In this document: one piece after another, positions 11,069 through 24,292 of the stretch
Position numbering within the stretch: the first letter of the stretch is position 1
Layout: the number at the start of each line of letters is the position of its first letter
NCBI GenBank assembly: GCA_003996215.1
Contig: QJPP01000819.1
Span: forward strand, 248,001-312,000
Origin: Jaltomata sinuosa
Lineage: Eukaryota > Streptophyta > Magnoliopsida > Solanales > Solanaceae
Length of the DNA stretch: 64,000 nt
Reading direction: 5' to 3'
The notes under the pieces: model-generated
Seen by the model: the letters and a program-made list of their open reading frames with translations, nothing else
The model's database searches: none
Told to the model about the DNA's origin: nothing
Translations under genes and position numbers: made by a program

Positions 11069-13570
11069 GTTTTAGGCTTATTTTCATTAAGGCAAAACCT
11101 CAAAACAAGTCAGTTTCCTCTCAAGTCAGTTTCAAGAAGAAAAGAACGCTCTTCGCCAAAGTTCAGACCTAGGGTTCTTCTCTAAAGCTTCAAACCTCAG
11201 TTCCAGTTCAAGAATCTTCTACAACCAGGTATATGGGTATTCAGTAAGGGTTCAGTTCACCCTTATTCCCAAAACCTCAGTCTCCTATTTTGAATTTCAT
11301 GATGTCAGAAACTAGGGTTCTTACCCAATCATGCTAAATGTTACAGAATTCAGTCCTCATGATCTCTACATGAAGTGTAGCCTATTTTAGAAGATTTGCT
11401 CTATGTTTTCAATGAATTGCATGATCTTTTACAAAACTTTAAGAAATCAAGAATCTATCCTGAAATGATAGTATTTTCATGAGAATTAGTTTTCTTCAGA
11501 ATTTAACCTAGATTACTAGCATTCAATTTTAAGCATGAAATTAGCCAGTTTTTGGTCTACATGTTTTCTTTAAAACTTCTCATGATTTAGCAGGCTTCAA
11601 CTTACCTTCAGTATGTTTTACAAGAAAATGTTTTTAAATATAGACTTTCAACATATGCCATCAATGATGATGAACTTAGTAGGTTCTGTAATTAGCATAG
11701 TATTCAGATATGCCATTAATGTTACGAATTTTGTAAGTTTCATGATTAGTATGACGTCTAGATATGTCCACATGCTTTATGAATAGTTTTCAGTTATACA
11801 GTCTTTCAGAAATAACCCAGATTATTTAGGTTCTGATACAGCATTCCAGAACTTCAATTTTAAATGAGCTATCAGCATTCTGTTTGGGAGTAGTACTTAG
11901 CACCGAGTTGGACTAAGGTTCAGCGTACCTAAAGTCCCAGAACTACGTGCCACCGTAGGTTATTTAGCCCCTCAGTTGGGCCTCAGAACTAGTGATCACA
12001 TCAGCCATGTGTCACGACCCGATTTCTCAAGTCATGATGGCACCTATAATCCCCAGTAGGCATACCAATTCCCGTAGTCCAGAACGGTTAGTAATGGGCT
12101 ACTACCTAACCAAAACGCACCAGCAAGCAGAAATAAGCGAAAGAAAAACTCTAATATAAATACATAAAGGAAACTACACCAACCCCAAGACTTGGTATCA
12201 ATAGTACAGAAGCTTCTAATAGGATACAAGTGCTAGTAGTAACAAAATACAACATAAATTGCCTCCGAAAGTACAAGGAGAAACAGTACAACAGATGAGA
12301 TGTAGACAAGCCCCGATCGTCCGGCGCTCACCCTAGTCTCAAAGATCCAAAAGCTGCACGAGTCTCCAACGTGATCAACGGCGAAAGCTCAGCTAATATC
12401 TGCACAAAAAAGTGCAGAAGTGTAGTATGAGCACCAAAACCACGGGTACTCAGTAGGTATCATAGGCCGACTGAGCGCATATAAGATATAAAAGCAGTAA
12501 GTAACAGATAGCAAGAAAGCAGTCACTGAGGCAATAAGCAAGGCACAAGGAGCTAGCACAGATCATCCATAACCAAGAGCTTCAAGTAACACATGCTATC
12601 ATAGAGATACAATCATACAGAATCACTGGTGAAGGAAAAAAGAATGCACCTGGAGTCCTTGTACAACAATATAAGTAGGTAGAGAGAAGGTTGAGAAAAT
12701 AGCGGTATACCGGTAACCTCAAGTGGAAGGAAAAGACAGAGAACAGTCTAACATACTCAAAATGGAATCAACCAGTATAAGGAAATCATAACACCAATCC
12801 CATCATATGATAGCATAACCAGGGAATCACCTCACAAGTACAACCCTAGGATGAAATAACTTGGCCACAATAACCGAGAGATACCACTCAACTTCCCACA
12901 AGAATAGAACCAGAGTCTCACACTCTGCTCAGAAGGCCACACAAAAGTGCCTCAATAAGATAGGACTCCAAAGCCCTCTCAATAATAAAAAATCCCACAA
13001 CTAAAGCCTCAACAGGCTAGCCATCACTAATCTTTCAAAAACCGGGTTCCAAGACAAGCTCTAAGTAAAAACAGGAGTAAATATAGTCTACCTACAGTCC
13101 CAACGGCCGCCCATACAACCGAGGAACACAATCAAGTGAAAGCAAACCCTCCGACATCCCATACTACCGTAGCGTACACTGAACACACAGCAAACAAGGG
13201 TGGAATCCAATGCATGATATGGTATGATATGAAATAGAACCTCTGTATGTACCTCCTTCGGTGCCAATCGGGCCCAGTAGGCAGGTTCCATGGAAGGAAT
13301 CAGCCTGTATACCTCTACTCCACCGTATACCCTTCCCTCCGGTGCAGGCAGCCCGAAGCCCCAGGCCCGGAGCGGCAAAGTCCATGGAGGTCCCCGACCC
13401 CATACTAAAACTCAGTATCAAGACATGTCATCCGGAAGCAAGTCCGGGATCAAGATAGAGACCCAGTCTCAAATATGCATGCCCAGACCCTGTCCAGGAC
13501 TAAAGTAGTATAAAATGCCTCAAAAACCCCTCCAAGGGTGCTCGGGCGTAACCGGGTCTAAAACTGTACT

Positions 13571-13710
13571 AAATCAAGTCTAGTGCTCCGCCCTGCAGAG
13601 ACTAGTATCAGTAATAAAATCAAGTCTGGTGCTCTGCCTCGCAGAGACTAGTATTATTAATAAAATTAAGTTTGGTGCTCTGCCACGCAGATACTAGTAC
13701 CAATAGTAAA
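13571..13710 (-). repeat. A-LTR minisatellite, 3 copies
   Basis: Three direct units of about 45 bp with core GCAGAGACTAGTA and spacer AATAAAATCAAGT. The partner LTR has four. Confidence 0.85.
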
Positions 13711-15324
13711 ATCAGTGCGAAAACATCCAAAAATCCCCTTTTTTATCATCAACAATACCAAAAAGGGCCCCCAGGGCCATGCAGATTTAGGAAAACTGTC
13801 AGTAGTGGCTCGCAGCCAAAACTGTAGTAAAACATGCAGGGGAAAACCTTTCTCAAGGATGATATGCTCACACACAAATATAAAAGTAGCCCAACGGCTC
13901 ACAACAATTCCTATCAGCCCTGCACAGGCCCAATAGCTACTCAGCAGACATAACCAGCCAAAACGGATAATCTCTATGTTCGGGATTCACAGACATTCCC
14001 AAATAGCCCACCATCTATATTCCAGAGTCAATACAAGGCCACACAGGACCACAAGGGTAATATACAATACTACACGAATACTACAAACAACGCATGAAAT
14101 AACGGACGAACAAGGTGGACAAGGTCTAGGGTACCAACCTATAACAACTCATCCAAGGATGCTAATTAATGCAGTTATAGCCTATATACGCAGAGTCTAG
14201 ATAGGGGAAAACTATAACCTACCTATCATCCGATGACTAGCTGAGGGAACGGCGTCGTCCAGGCTCGAACGGCTCCAGGAAGCTACGAATCACACAAAAC
14301 AAATACTTTCAACTGAAGCCCCAAAGGCGTCTCTATGAAGCTTGACCAACCAAAGTAATGGAACAATTGCTAGAATCGACAAGGCTGCAAGAACGAGCCA
14401 TAGCCAATTGATAAGGTGTTAATGTTACACTCGCGACCAGCCAACTCCAAAGCAATAACATGAGTCCAATAACAATAACAAATGGCAGCTAAATCCAACA
14501 ACAATACGTTAACCACATCTCCAAGGAGCGACAAGCTCCCGAGGCACTATTTCAAGGCATACTTCACGTTTGTCCAATCCAATCACTATCGTATGTGATC
14601 GCAAAAAGAATCGCACAATTTCCCAATCCGTCCAGCACCTTACCATAACCAGAACACCACAACAATAACAAAACTTAACAAGATAAAGGGGCTGTCCAAA
14701 GCCACAAATCCAAAATACCATTTCGGGGCTCAGAAATCCATAAAACAATACTAGAACATATATTAATGAAGGAGGGTTGAAATACCAAGCTAAATACCAA
14801 GAGCTGTAAAGGAAGAAGCACGACAAACATGCCGATAACAATAAGTTCTCCTCGAAATTGATTCTAAAGCTCAAATTAAGAATGAGTCGAGGATTTAGAA
14901 CCCTTACCTTCCGATAATCAAATGATAATACCATAAAAATATCAGTCCCACGAACTGCCTCCTTGCAGTAGCAACAAACGGAGCCAAAACGATGAGAAAA
15001 CTATACCACGACGATGAGCTCGCGACGTAGAGCAACTTTCGTTAAACTTCCGAATTGAAAGGATCAAGGTCCATGGATTATTTCTAAGGTTTGTATCTGT
15101 TTTTCTATGGTTTTGGTCTGTTTTTATGGGTTTAAAACGAAGGAGAAGATGATTTATAAAGGCAAACCAACTTAGGATGTGGGCCCCGCTTTGATGTGTC
15201 TGCTTGTGCAGTCTTACGAAAACATGAATATCTCTCTATTCTGAAGTCGTATGGATGAACGGTTTAGTGTGTTGGAAACTAGACTCGTAGACCTTCGATT
15301 TGGTATATTGGGGGTCCACTAACT

Positions 15325-15335
15325 CTTTATATATA
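15325..15335 (-). promoter_or_regulatory. A-LTR TATA box (3' LTR copy)
   Basis: TATATATAAAG on the minus strand, conserved in the 5' LTR copy. Its place a few hundred bases inside the LTR 5' end fits a U3/R boundary. Confidence 0.5.
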
Positions 15336-15838
15336 GGGAGAAACACCCCAAGACATTTAACCCAAATTTGAAGAGAATTCCTTAAAGGAATTTACAATAA
15401 CTTTTTCCGACTTTTGTTTCGCAACTTGCTTGACTTCAAAACTTATCATACGACCATTTTGCGATTATAATACCTCATAAAACATCCTTCTTAGTATATT
15501 AGACACTATTAGTCTTACCCCAAAGGCACGGGTTACTTTAAATCTTCCAAACGGGCGAGGTGTTACACGAGGCATTTCTTTAACTCGAACTTTCGAGTAA
15601 GGGATTCCTTTGACCAAGAACCTTGGTTTAATTCTTTGATATTACCAAGAATGTTGACGGAAGTCAACGATTTCCAAAGTTGAAGATCTAAAATGAGGAA
15701 TGGCTATAAAGACCAAACAAATGGCCCGGGCACCGAATTACCGATCCCGACAAGCCATAAATGACTTGGGCCGCTACAAGTAAGCTCGAATGGTACAAGA
15801 AAGGCGAAAATGTGTAAATGACCGGAAGGGTCATTACA

Positions 15839-18605
15839 TCATCCACTACTAAAAAGACTTTCGTCCCCGAAAGTCAAGAAAGAAGAAAATACCAGAGATT
15901 TAAGAACAACAGATACCACGCCCGTACTACTCTCTCGGACAACCCGGGTAACCTCCGCGTTCAGATGGCACCCAATAGAACAGAACCAAAGAAAGCAACC
16001 ATGCCTTAATTTCTTACTAGCCAAGCTAGATTTCAACCTCCAAAGATCTGCCAACCCAAACTGAACCTCGAGAATCTTAACCAAAAAGCACCTACACAAC
16101 ACCGAAACCAGTGCACCAAGGCTATCAACACACAAAACTCGAATCCTCAAAACCATACCAAGTTTACCAGAAAATCCATCAACCCAAAACTCTAACTCAT
16201 GAACCCGTTGTTCCGCAAAAGCCCTTTTTTTCTGAACTGAATCCTTTAGCACAACAAAAAGGAAGCTGCATACAAGCTGAACACTCAAACCACCCTCGAA
16301 GCATCAACTGACACATCGGAGATCCATAGTTGCTGCTTATACTTTACCACGAACGAAGTCACCCATTTTATTCAAATGCGTTTTAAGCCAATATATAGGC
16401 TACTAGCCTTTGCCATCCAAGATAACAACCCATAGCATATTATTGAAACTAAAGTTACCTGCCTTGACTGACCACCAACCAACGAATGAATATTTTTTCT
16501 AACACCAAATTCGCTAACTGAACCGTGCCAGGTCTGAATCAGCTGAAAGTGAATGAACCAGGGCAACCTGCCCAAAAGACCCAAACCAAAACCATGATCC
16601 TGCAAGAAGTGTGGTAAGCCTACCACGAAGTTTGTAACCATGAACCAAGCTCCCAACTCTAGAAAACACTGCTGCTACTCCGAACACTCGAACACCATTT
16701 GAATGTGAAATCGCCTTACGAATCTCACCTCAGGAAGAAGTCCACCATGCCACAAATATCAAGTCCAAATAATCCGAAGGCAAAGGAAAAGGTGCCTGGG
16801 GTTCAAAGTTACCATCTAGCCATAGAAATTTTGGCATATGCTTTCAACTCATTCCTTTGGCTCGAATCAACCGCTCTACTGGTTCTGCAAACACCAACCA
16901 CTTCGAAGCATATATCATAACAAACTTCTAGTCCATACTGGCCGAGTCTAACCAACAGTGGAACCCCACATAAACAACAACTCTTGAGGAATCAATTAAA
17001 TAAGCTTTCAAATCCTTGGCAAATGAATGGAGATTACTAGTCTCTACGTATCATCAGAATAGCCTCGCTAGTCTCAACCCGCACAAGCTGACCACATAAA
17101 TCATACACCACGGCTGAAGCTCAAACTTACGCTGCTGAGTCTGTCCAACCATGGTAGAAGAACCTCGTACTAACTAGAACACTGCTGAAATCTAGAATAT
17201 CTCGCCTCTTGCAGAGGTTAGCCAAGGACTAGGTGTCCAAGGCCAATAGTCGCATCCACAACTGAAGTAAAGAAGCTAAGTTGCCCGCACCCACTGCCTC
17301 CCGGTACTAGGATGCTGCAACCAAATAGAAACTACCACTAACCATTCGATGTAACCTACCAAGCCATGATTTTGAACCCCAACTTTCAAAACTGCTAACT
17401 AAAGCCTTGGTCGAACCAGGATGCTGCCAATGAACCCTTAGGAACCCAAGCCAACTAGGCCTGAATATGCAAATTTCCAACACCGCAGTTGCTACTGAAA
17501 CAAAACCAATCGATGGAAAACGCACATCAATATGTAGATGGCTGAATCGAATCACCGACACACAATTCCAAAGCAAACCTTTATCGCCACCTCAGGCAAC
17601 TACAAGGACACATAAACACATACAAAAAGTTATCTCCCTTCTTTTTCAACTAAACAAAAATGCTTCCTTAGCACATACTAAACATTACAAATCCTTTCTC
17701 AAATAAGAACCTGAAGTCATTACCTTACTACTCATAGCTACACGTCAAATTCAATAAGGCAGGAGAAGAATGAGCCGAATGCCCAACTCACCTGAAATGC
17801 CCACAAATACAACCTAACTATGAGGTTACGATCAACACTTAGTCGGAGTGCTTAAAGTCAAGACCCAATCACGATGCCAACATCCAGAGCTCATCGAAAG
17901 AACTACGATCAAGATTCGTTCCAACTGGAGCTAGGGATACAACAAAACACCCAGCGGACCAGGAAGTGGAGGAGACTATGGGAACAACCCACATACCTGC
18001 CAACCTCCTAAACTAATCAACAAAGAGGGTCGACTCTAGACACTCGGGAGACCAAACCAATCTATGCACACTAGCATAACCAATATCTCCCAACTGAGGC
18101 AAAATCTCAACTCCGGCCCAACTACTGGTAATACACCGAACCATCACATGGATCTCTAGCCACGCTACATAACGGCCTAGGCAATAACCATCTAGGACCG
18201 TTCAACAAGGACAACTCAACCACAAGTCCAAAATCACAATGAAACAAGGATAACCCAACTAGAAACAGAACAAGAACTACCCACGAGCTATGACTCAGGG
18301 AAAACACCTCTCAAGGCTAAGTTACCCCCATCCACTACTAAAGAATAAACTACCAATAAAACAACATATCGATACTACAATTCAAGTAGCCAAACAACTT
18401 AAACAAGTAGCAGGTAGGCATATACGCAATTACACGACAGAAGGGATAGAGTCGCAACGCGAGTGGGACTAACATAAGTCGAAGGTAGAAAAAGCCTGAC
18501 CTGGAGCAATAGTATCAGGAACCTCTACCTCTAGCCCACCAAGAGGAGCATCAAGCTGACGGGATCTAACTCTGGACTGAGTAGTCAAAACTGAAGGCCC
18601 AACCG
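15839..18605 (-). mobile_element. Interior of element A downstream of gag, no pol
   Basis: About 2.8 kb where a Gypsy element would carry protease to integrase. I see no catalytic motif in any frame on either strand. The last part, next to the 3' LTR, encodes a FGDES-type tail similar to the sequence after pol in the B family (RGRTMG at about 50440), so the 3' end of a normal element was kept while pol was lost or replaced. Antisense frames of 60-90 codons are judged to be chance. Confidence 0.6.
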
Positions 18606-18609
18606 GCCC

Positions 18610-19125
18610 TCATCGGGGACAAGCTCTATAAAGGTGACCAGTCTCTCCACAATGATAACAAACAGTCTGTCCGAGATACACAATCTTGGGGAAATTCCTA
18701 GCAAAGTGCCCATGCTCACCACACCGAAAATAGCCTCTACCAGATAAAGTCCGATAGGTAAATCTCACCTCGTACTCTAATACCGACAGACAACCCTGCT
18801 GATGAACTAGAAGCTCAACTTTAACTGAAGCACCACTCACAGAACCAGGTACTGAAACACTCACCGGAGGACTCAGAGTCCTAGCCACGGTGTCCTAAAG
18901 AACTGGGGTAGCTATAAATCTAATCGAAGGCAGGGATGACCCCACACCCCCTATTTGAGGAGGTAAACTCTCACTCTGAAGTCCTGGTGCTAACGGAAGC
19001 ACTGAAGCAACAAGCACAGAAGCCTCGGCACCAACCGCTATCGCACTCGTCTGAGGCATCTCAGAATGAATGAACAACTGAAGTTGAGAAGTCAATAGAG
19101 CCAGGAACGCACGATGAGGATCCAA
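18610..19125 (-). pseudogene. gag: Gag remnant of element A with CCHC knuckles
   Basis: The minus-strand frame from the ATG at 19125 runs 76 codons to a TAG at 18895 and resumes in the same frame from 18888 to 18610. The second part has two zinc-knuckle sequences: an upstream one read as YFRCGEHGHFARNFP, which has lost its first and last cysteines, and an intact CYHCGETGHLYRACP (CX2CX4HX4C). Gag normally packages the genomic RNA in cytoplasmic particles. The usual gag core is not recognisable and the protein is well short of a normal Gypsy gag (typically 300-450 residues), so it is a remnant. It starts about 125 bases after the tRNA primer site, as expected for the first gene. Confidence 0.65.
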
Positions 19126-19250
19126 GAAGATGAAATATTTCCTAACAATGCCCTGTAGCCTCCCGCAGATAGGATACGGACGTCATCGTACCGATCTACG
19201 AGACTCTACTTATACACTTGCTTCTGTACCATGACACTGGTGAACCTAGA

Positions 19251-19262
19251 GCTCTGATACCA
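19251..19262 (-). other. A element primer binding site (tRNA-iMet)
   Basis: TGGTATCAGAGC on the minus strand, three bases beyond the 5' LTR end at 19266. It is the standard plant LTR-retrotransposon site for initiator methionine tRNA. Confidence 0.85.
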
Positions 19263-19265
19263 AGC

Positions 19266-22200
19266 TGTCACGACCCGATTTCTCAAGTCATGATGGCACC
19301 TACAATCCCCAGTAGGCGAACCAATTCCTGTAGCCCAAAACAGTTAGTAATGGGCTACTACCTAACCAAAACACACTAGCAAGCAGAAATAACCGAAAGC
19401 AAAACTCGAATATAAATACATAAAGGAAACTACACCAACCTCAAGACTTGATATCAATAGTACAAAACCTTCTAATAGGATACAAGTGCTAGTAGTAACA
19501 AAATACAACATAAATTGCCTCCGAAAGTACAAGGAGCAACACTACAACAGATGAGATGTAGACAAGCCCCGACCGTCAAGCGCTCACCCTAGTCTCAAAG
19601 ATCCAAAAGCTGCACGAGTCTCCAATGTGATCAACGGTGAAAGCTCAGCTAATATCTGCATAAAAAAGTGCAGAAGTGTAGTATGAGCACCAAAACCACG
19701 GGTACTCAGTAGGTATCATAGGCCGATTGAGCGCATATAAGATATAAAAGCAGTAAGTAACAAATAGCAAGAAAGCAGTCACTGAGGCAATAAGCAAGGC
19801 ACAAGGAGCTAGCACAGATCATCCATAACCAAGAGCTTCAAGTAACACATGCTAGCACAGAGATACAATCACACAGAATCACTGGTGAAGGAAAGAAGAA
19901 CGCACCTGGAGTCCTTGTACAACAATATAAGTAAGAAGAGAGAGAGTTGAGAAAATGGCGGTATACAGGTAATCTCAAGTGGAAGGAAAAGACGGAGAGC
20001 AGTCTAACATACTCAAAATGGAATCAACCAGTATAAGGAAATCATAACACCAATCCCATCATATGATAGCATAACCAGGGAATCACCTCACAAGTACAAC
20101 CCTAGGATGAAATAACTAAGCCACAATAACCGAGAGATACCACTCAACTACCCACAAGAATAGAACCAGAGTCTCACACTCTGCTCAGAAGGCCACACAA
20201 AAGTGCCTCAATAAGATAGGACTCCAAAGCCCTCTCAATAATCAAAAATCCCACAACAAAAGCCTCAACAGGCTAGCCATCACTAATCTTTCAAAAACCG
20301 GGTGTCAAGACAAGCTCTAAGTAAAAACAGGAGTAAATATAGTCTACCTAAAGTCCCAACGGCCGCCCATACAACCGAGGAACACAATCAAGTGAAACCA
20401 AACCCTCCGGCATCCCATACTACCGGAGCGTACACTGAACACATAGCAAACAAGGGTGGAATCCAATGCATGATATGATATGATATGAAATAGAACCTCT
20501 GTATGTACCTCCTTCGGTGCCAATTGGGCCCAGCAGGCAGGTTCCATGGAAGGAATCAGCCTGTATACCTCTACTCCACCGTATACCCTTCCCTCCGGTG
20601 CATGCAGCCCGAAGCCCCAAGGTCCATGGAGGTCCCCGACCCCATACTAAAACTCAGTATCAAGACATGTCATCCGGAAGCAAGTTCGGGATCAAGATAG
20701 AGACCCAATCTCAAATATGCATACCCAGACCTTGTCCAGGACTAAAGTAGTATAAAATGCCTCAAAAACCCCTCCAAGGGTGCCCGGGCGTAACCGGGTC
20801 TAAAACTGTAGTAAATCAAGTCTAGTGCTCCGCCCTGCAGAGACTAGTATCAGTAATAAAATCAAGTCTGGTGCTCTGCCCCGCAGAGACTAGTATCAGT
20901 AATAAAATTAAGTCTGGTGCTCTGCCACGCAGAGACTAGTATCAGTAATAAAATCAAGTCTGGTGCTCTACCCCGCAGAGACTAGTACCAGTAATAAAAT
21001 CAGTGCGAAAACATCAACAAATCCCCTTTTCTATCATCAATAGTACCAAAAAGGGCCCCAGTGCCATGCAGATTTAGGAAAACTGTCAGTAGTGGCTCGC
21101 AGCCAAAACTGTAGTAAAACATGCAGGGGAAAACCTTTCTCATGGATGATATGCTCGAACACAAATATAAAAGTAGCCCAACGGCTCACAACAATTCCTA
21201 TCAGCCCTGCACAGGCCCAATAGCTACTCAGCAGACATAACCAGCCTAAAAGGATAATCTCTATGTCCGGGACTCGCGGACATTCCTAAATAGCCCACCA
21301 TGTATGTTCCAGATTCAATAGAAGGCCACACAGGACCACAAGGGTAATATACAATACTACGTGAATACTACAAACAACGCATAAAATAATGGACGAACAA
21401 GGTTGACAAGGTCTGGGGTACCAACCTATAACAACCCATCCAAGGATGCTAATTAATGCAGTTATAGCCTATATTCGCAGAGTCTAGATAGGGGAAAACC
21501 ATAACCTACCTGTCATCCGATGACTAGCTGCGGGAACGGCGTCGTCCAGGCTCGAACTGCTCCAGGAAGCTCTGAATCACACAAAACAAATACTTTCAAC
21601 TGAAGCCCCAAAGGCGTCTCTATGAAGCCTGACCAACCAAGGTAATGGAACAATTGCTAGAATCGACAAGGTTGCAAGAACGAGCCATAGCCAATTGATA
21701 AGGTGTTAATGTCACACTCGCGACCAGCCAACTCCAAAGCATAAAAATGAGTCCAATAACAATAACAAATGGCTGCTAAATCCAACAACAATACGTTAAT
21801 CACATCTCTAAGGAGCGACGAGCTCCCGAGGCACTATTTCAAGGCATACTTCACGTTTGTCCAATCCAATCACTATCATATGTGATCCCAAAAAGAATCG
21901 CACAATTTCCCAATCCCTTCATCACCTTACCATAACCAGAACACCACAACAATAACCAAACATAACAAGATAAAGGGGCTGTCCAAAGCCACAAATCCAA
22001 AATACCATTTCGGGGCTCAGAAATCCATAAAACAATACTAGAACATATAATAATGAAGGAGGGTCGTAGGAGGAAGGTTACCTTGACAAAAATCTTTGAA
22101 ATACCAAGATAAACATGCTTTATAAGGACCCACCACGAGCTATAACAATATACAGCAAGAAAACACGACAAACATGCCGATAACGATAAGTTCTCCTCGG

Positions 22201-23183
22201 AATTAATTCTAAAGCTCAAATTAAGAATGAGTCGAGGATTTAGAACCCTTACCTTCCGATAATCAAATGATAATACCATAAAAATATCAGTCCCACGAAC
22301 TGCATCCTTGCAGTAGCAACAAACAGAGCCAAAACGATGAGAAAACTATACCACGACGATGAGCTCGCGACGTAGAGCAACTTCCGTTAAACTTCCGAAT
22401 TGAAAGGATCTAGGTCCATGGATTATTTCTAAGGTTTGTATCTGTTTTTCTATGGTTTTGGTCTGTTTTTATGGGTTTAAAACGAAGGAGAAGATGATTT
22501 ATAAAGGCAAACCGACTTAGGATGTGGGCCCCACTTTGACGTGTCTGCTTGTTCAGTCTTACGAAAACATGAATATCTCTCTATTCTGAAGTCGTATGGA
22601 TGAACGGTTTAGTGTGTTGGAAACTAGACTTGTAGACCTTCGATTTGGTATATCAGGGTCCCACTAACTCTTTATATATAGGGAGAAACACCCCAAGACA
22701 TTTAGCCCAAATTTGAAGAGAATTCCTTAAAGGAATTTACAATAACTTTTTCCGACGTTTGTTTCGCAACTTGCTTGAATTCAAAACTTATCATACGACC
22801 ATTTTGAGATTATAATACCTCATAAAATATCCTTCTTAGTATATTAGACACTATTAGTCTTACCCCAAAGGCACGAGTTACTTTAAATCTTTCAAACAGG
22901 CGAGGTGTTACACGAGGCATTTCTTTAACTCGAACTTTCGAGTAAGGGATTCCTTTGACCAAGAACCTTGGTTTAATTCTTTGATATTACCAAGAATGTT
23001 GACGGAAGTCAACGATTTCCAAAGTTGAAGCTCTAAAATGAGGAACGGCCATAAAGACCAAACAAACGGCCCGGGCACCGAATTACCGGTCCCGACAAGC
23101 CATAAATGACTTGGGCCGCTACAAGTAAGCTCTAATGGTACAAGAAAGGCGAAAATGTATAAATAACCAGAAGGGTCATTACA
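19266..23183 (-). mobile_element. A 5' LTR
   Basis: 3918 bp. On the minus strand it begins TGTAATGACCC and ends GGGTCGTGACA, directly before the primer site. The TATA copy is at plus 22670-22680. It is longer than the 3' LTR by one minisatellite unit and an indel around 22066-22160. Confidence 0.9.
20816..21000 (-). repeat. A-LTR minisatellite, 4 copies
   Basis: Four direct units of about 46 bp with core GCAGAGACTAGTA. One unit more than in the 3' LTR of the same element. Confidence 0.85.
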
Positions 23184-23188
23184 CCATG

Positions 23189-24277
23189 CCTTTATACCCT
23201 GGCAAGGTATATTGGGTCCTTTCGATGGGGCATATACATCGGACTCCATGTTTAGCTCATGTGGTTTATGTCGATTAACATACTCTCCCACAAAATTAGA
23301 CTCAGTACTTGTGTACTAGGCCATCAGTTCAGTTTTACATTTTTTTAAGTTATATTTTCCAGAATTTCTTTGCATTTCAGATTTTATGCATATTATGTTT
23401 GGGCTTGAGTACTATAGATTAAATTTACAGTTTTAAACAACATATAAGTGTTTTCAGCATGCTCAGTAGAAGAACTTTCTCTAAGAGTTTACTTTAAACA
23501 TGATTTTTAGCATGACTCATGACTCTCAGTTCAGTTGCACTAGTCCATGATTTACAGACATACTTTATCTTGTAGTCCATGAAATCCTAAGTAACACGTT
23601 TACTTGTCTTTAAATATCATGATCTCACAGTTACAGTCCGGCAATATGATCTACATTCTCTTCAGTAAAAGAGTCTATATTATACAACTTTGACTTATGC
23701 ACTTCAGATATTATACTTAGCCCAGATTTTCAGCCATGCTTTCAGTATACATGTATCTTCTCATGATTTACAGTAAGTGCATATCTCACATTCTTAGTAC
23801 ATTCAAAGTACTGACCGCATACCTTCCTTGTGCTGCATCATTTTATGACGTAGGTTTCAGTGCTAGCTTCCAGGATCATGGTCAGATGGATCACAGCTTC
23901 CAGCTAGCAGAGATCGAGTTCTCCTTTTTTAGGAACTCCAGTCAGTTAGTAGTTATAGAAGTTATTTCAGTTGTTTATACATTGATTAAAGATAGTTGGG
24001 GGTCATGTCCCAGCTAACTATAGTTCAGTTTTAGTAGAGGCTTCATAGACAGTCAGACAGTCAGTCACTCAGTTGTATTAGTTTTCAAATGCTATTGTAT
24101 ATCGATTTATAATAGTTCATCTTGTTATAATATTTTCAAAAGAGCGCAGCACATTTCAGCTTTCGCATTTACTTTCAGTCTTCATCTCAGCAGTATGACA
24201 GGCCATGGGTTAGCTTGGGGTCACTTATGACCCTAAGCACCATGTCGCGTCTAGGGTGTAGGCTCGGGGCGTGACCA
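23189..24277 (+). mobile_element. D 5' LTR, right segment
   Basis: It resumes the D LTR after the A insertion and its target copy CCATG (23184-23188). It ends TCGGGGCGTGACCA next to the primer site. Its last 610 bases match the D 3' LTR (26232-26841). Confidence 0.85.
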
Positions 24278-24280
24278 ACT

Positions 24281-24292
24281 TGGTATCAAAGC
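24281..24292 (+). other. D element primer binding site
   Basis: TGGTATCAAAGC, three bases after the 5' LTR, complementary to initiator methionine tRNA with one change from the A-type site. Confidence 0.8.

Larger units (their letters stand above)
10306..12009 (+). mobile_element. D 5' LTR, left segment
   Basis: It starts TGTAACACCCC and contains an upstream block rich in ACGGTCCGT palindromes, a TATA box, and then a long transcribed part. It is cut at 12009 by the A element; the 5-bp sequence CCATG at the cut is repeated on the other side (23184-23188). Excluding A, the D LTR is about 2.8 kb. Confidence 0.85.
12010..15838 (-). mobile_element. A 3' LTR
   Basis: 3829 bp, collinear with 19266-23183. 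By eye, compared lines differ by a few percent. It carries 3 minisatellite units against 4 in the partner and differs by an indel around 14770-14820. A TATA-like TATATATAAAG sits on the minus strand at plus 15325-15335. A 141-codon open frame at 14509-14934 (minus) recurs in the partner LTR with a shifted end, so it is more likely untranslated LTR sequence than a gene. Confidence 0.9.
12010..23183 (-). mobile_element. Complete non-autonomous family-A LTR element
   Basis: An 11.2-kb element on the minus strand, bounded on the plus strand by TGTCACGACCC and GGGTCATTACA and flanked by the perfect 5-bp duplication CCATG (12005-12009 and 23184-23188). The LTRs are 3829 and 3918 bp and the interior only 3427 bp. 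The interior holds an initiator-Met primer site, gag remnants with CCHC knuckles and a GDES-type post-pol relic, but no protease, reverse transcriptase or integrase. Very long LTRs with little coding fit a large retrotransposon derivative or a gag-only element. The terminal bases match those of the chromovirus-type B family, which suggests that a related full element supplied its proteins. Confidence 0.9.

Noticed and set aside
10470..11172. 102- and 113-codon frames in the D LTR
   Set aside because: They cross the palindrome array and TATA box of the LTR; no protein motif is present.
14509..14934. 141-codon minus-strand frame, with a close partner at 21851-22279
   Set aside because: Both copies lie at the same place in the two LTRs of one element and the second half differs by frame-disturbing indels. 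There are no known motifs; repetition reflects LTR identity, not coding.
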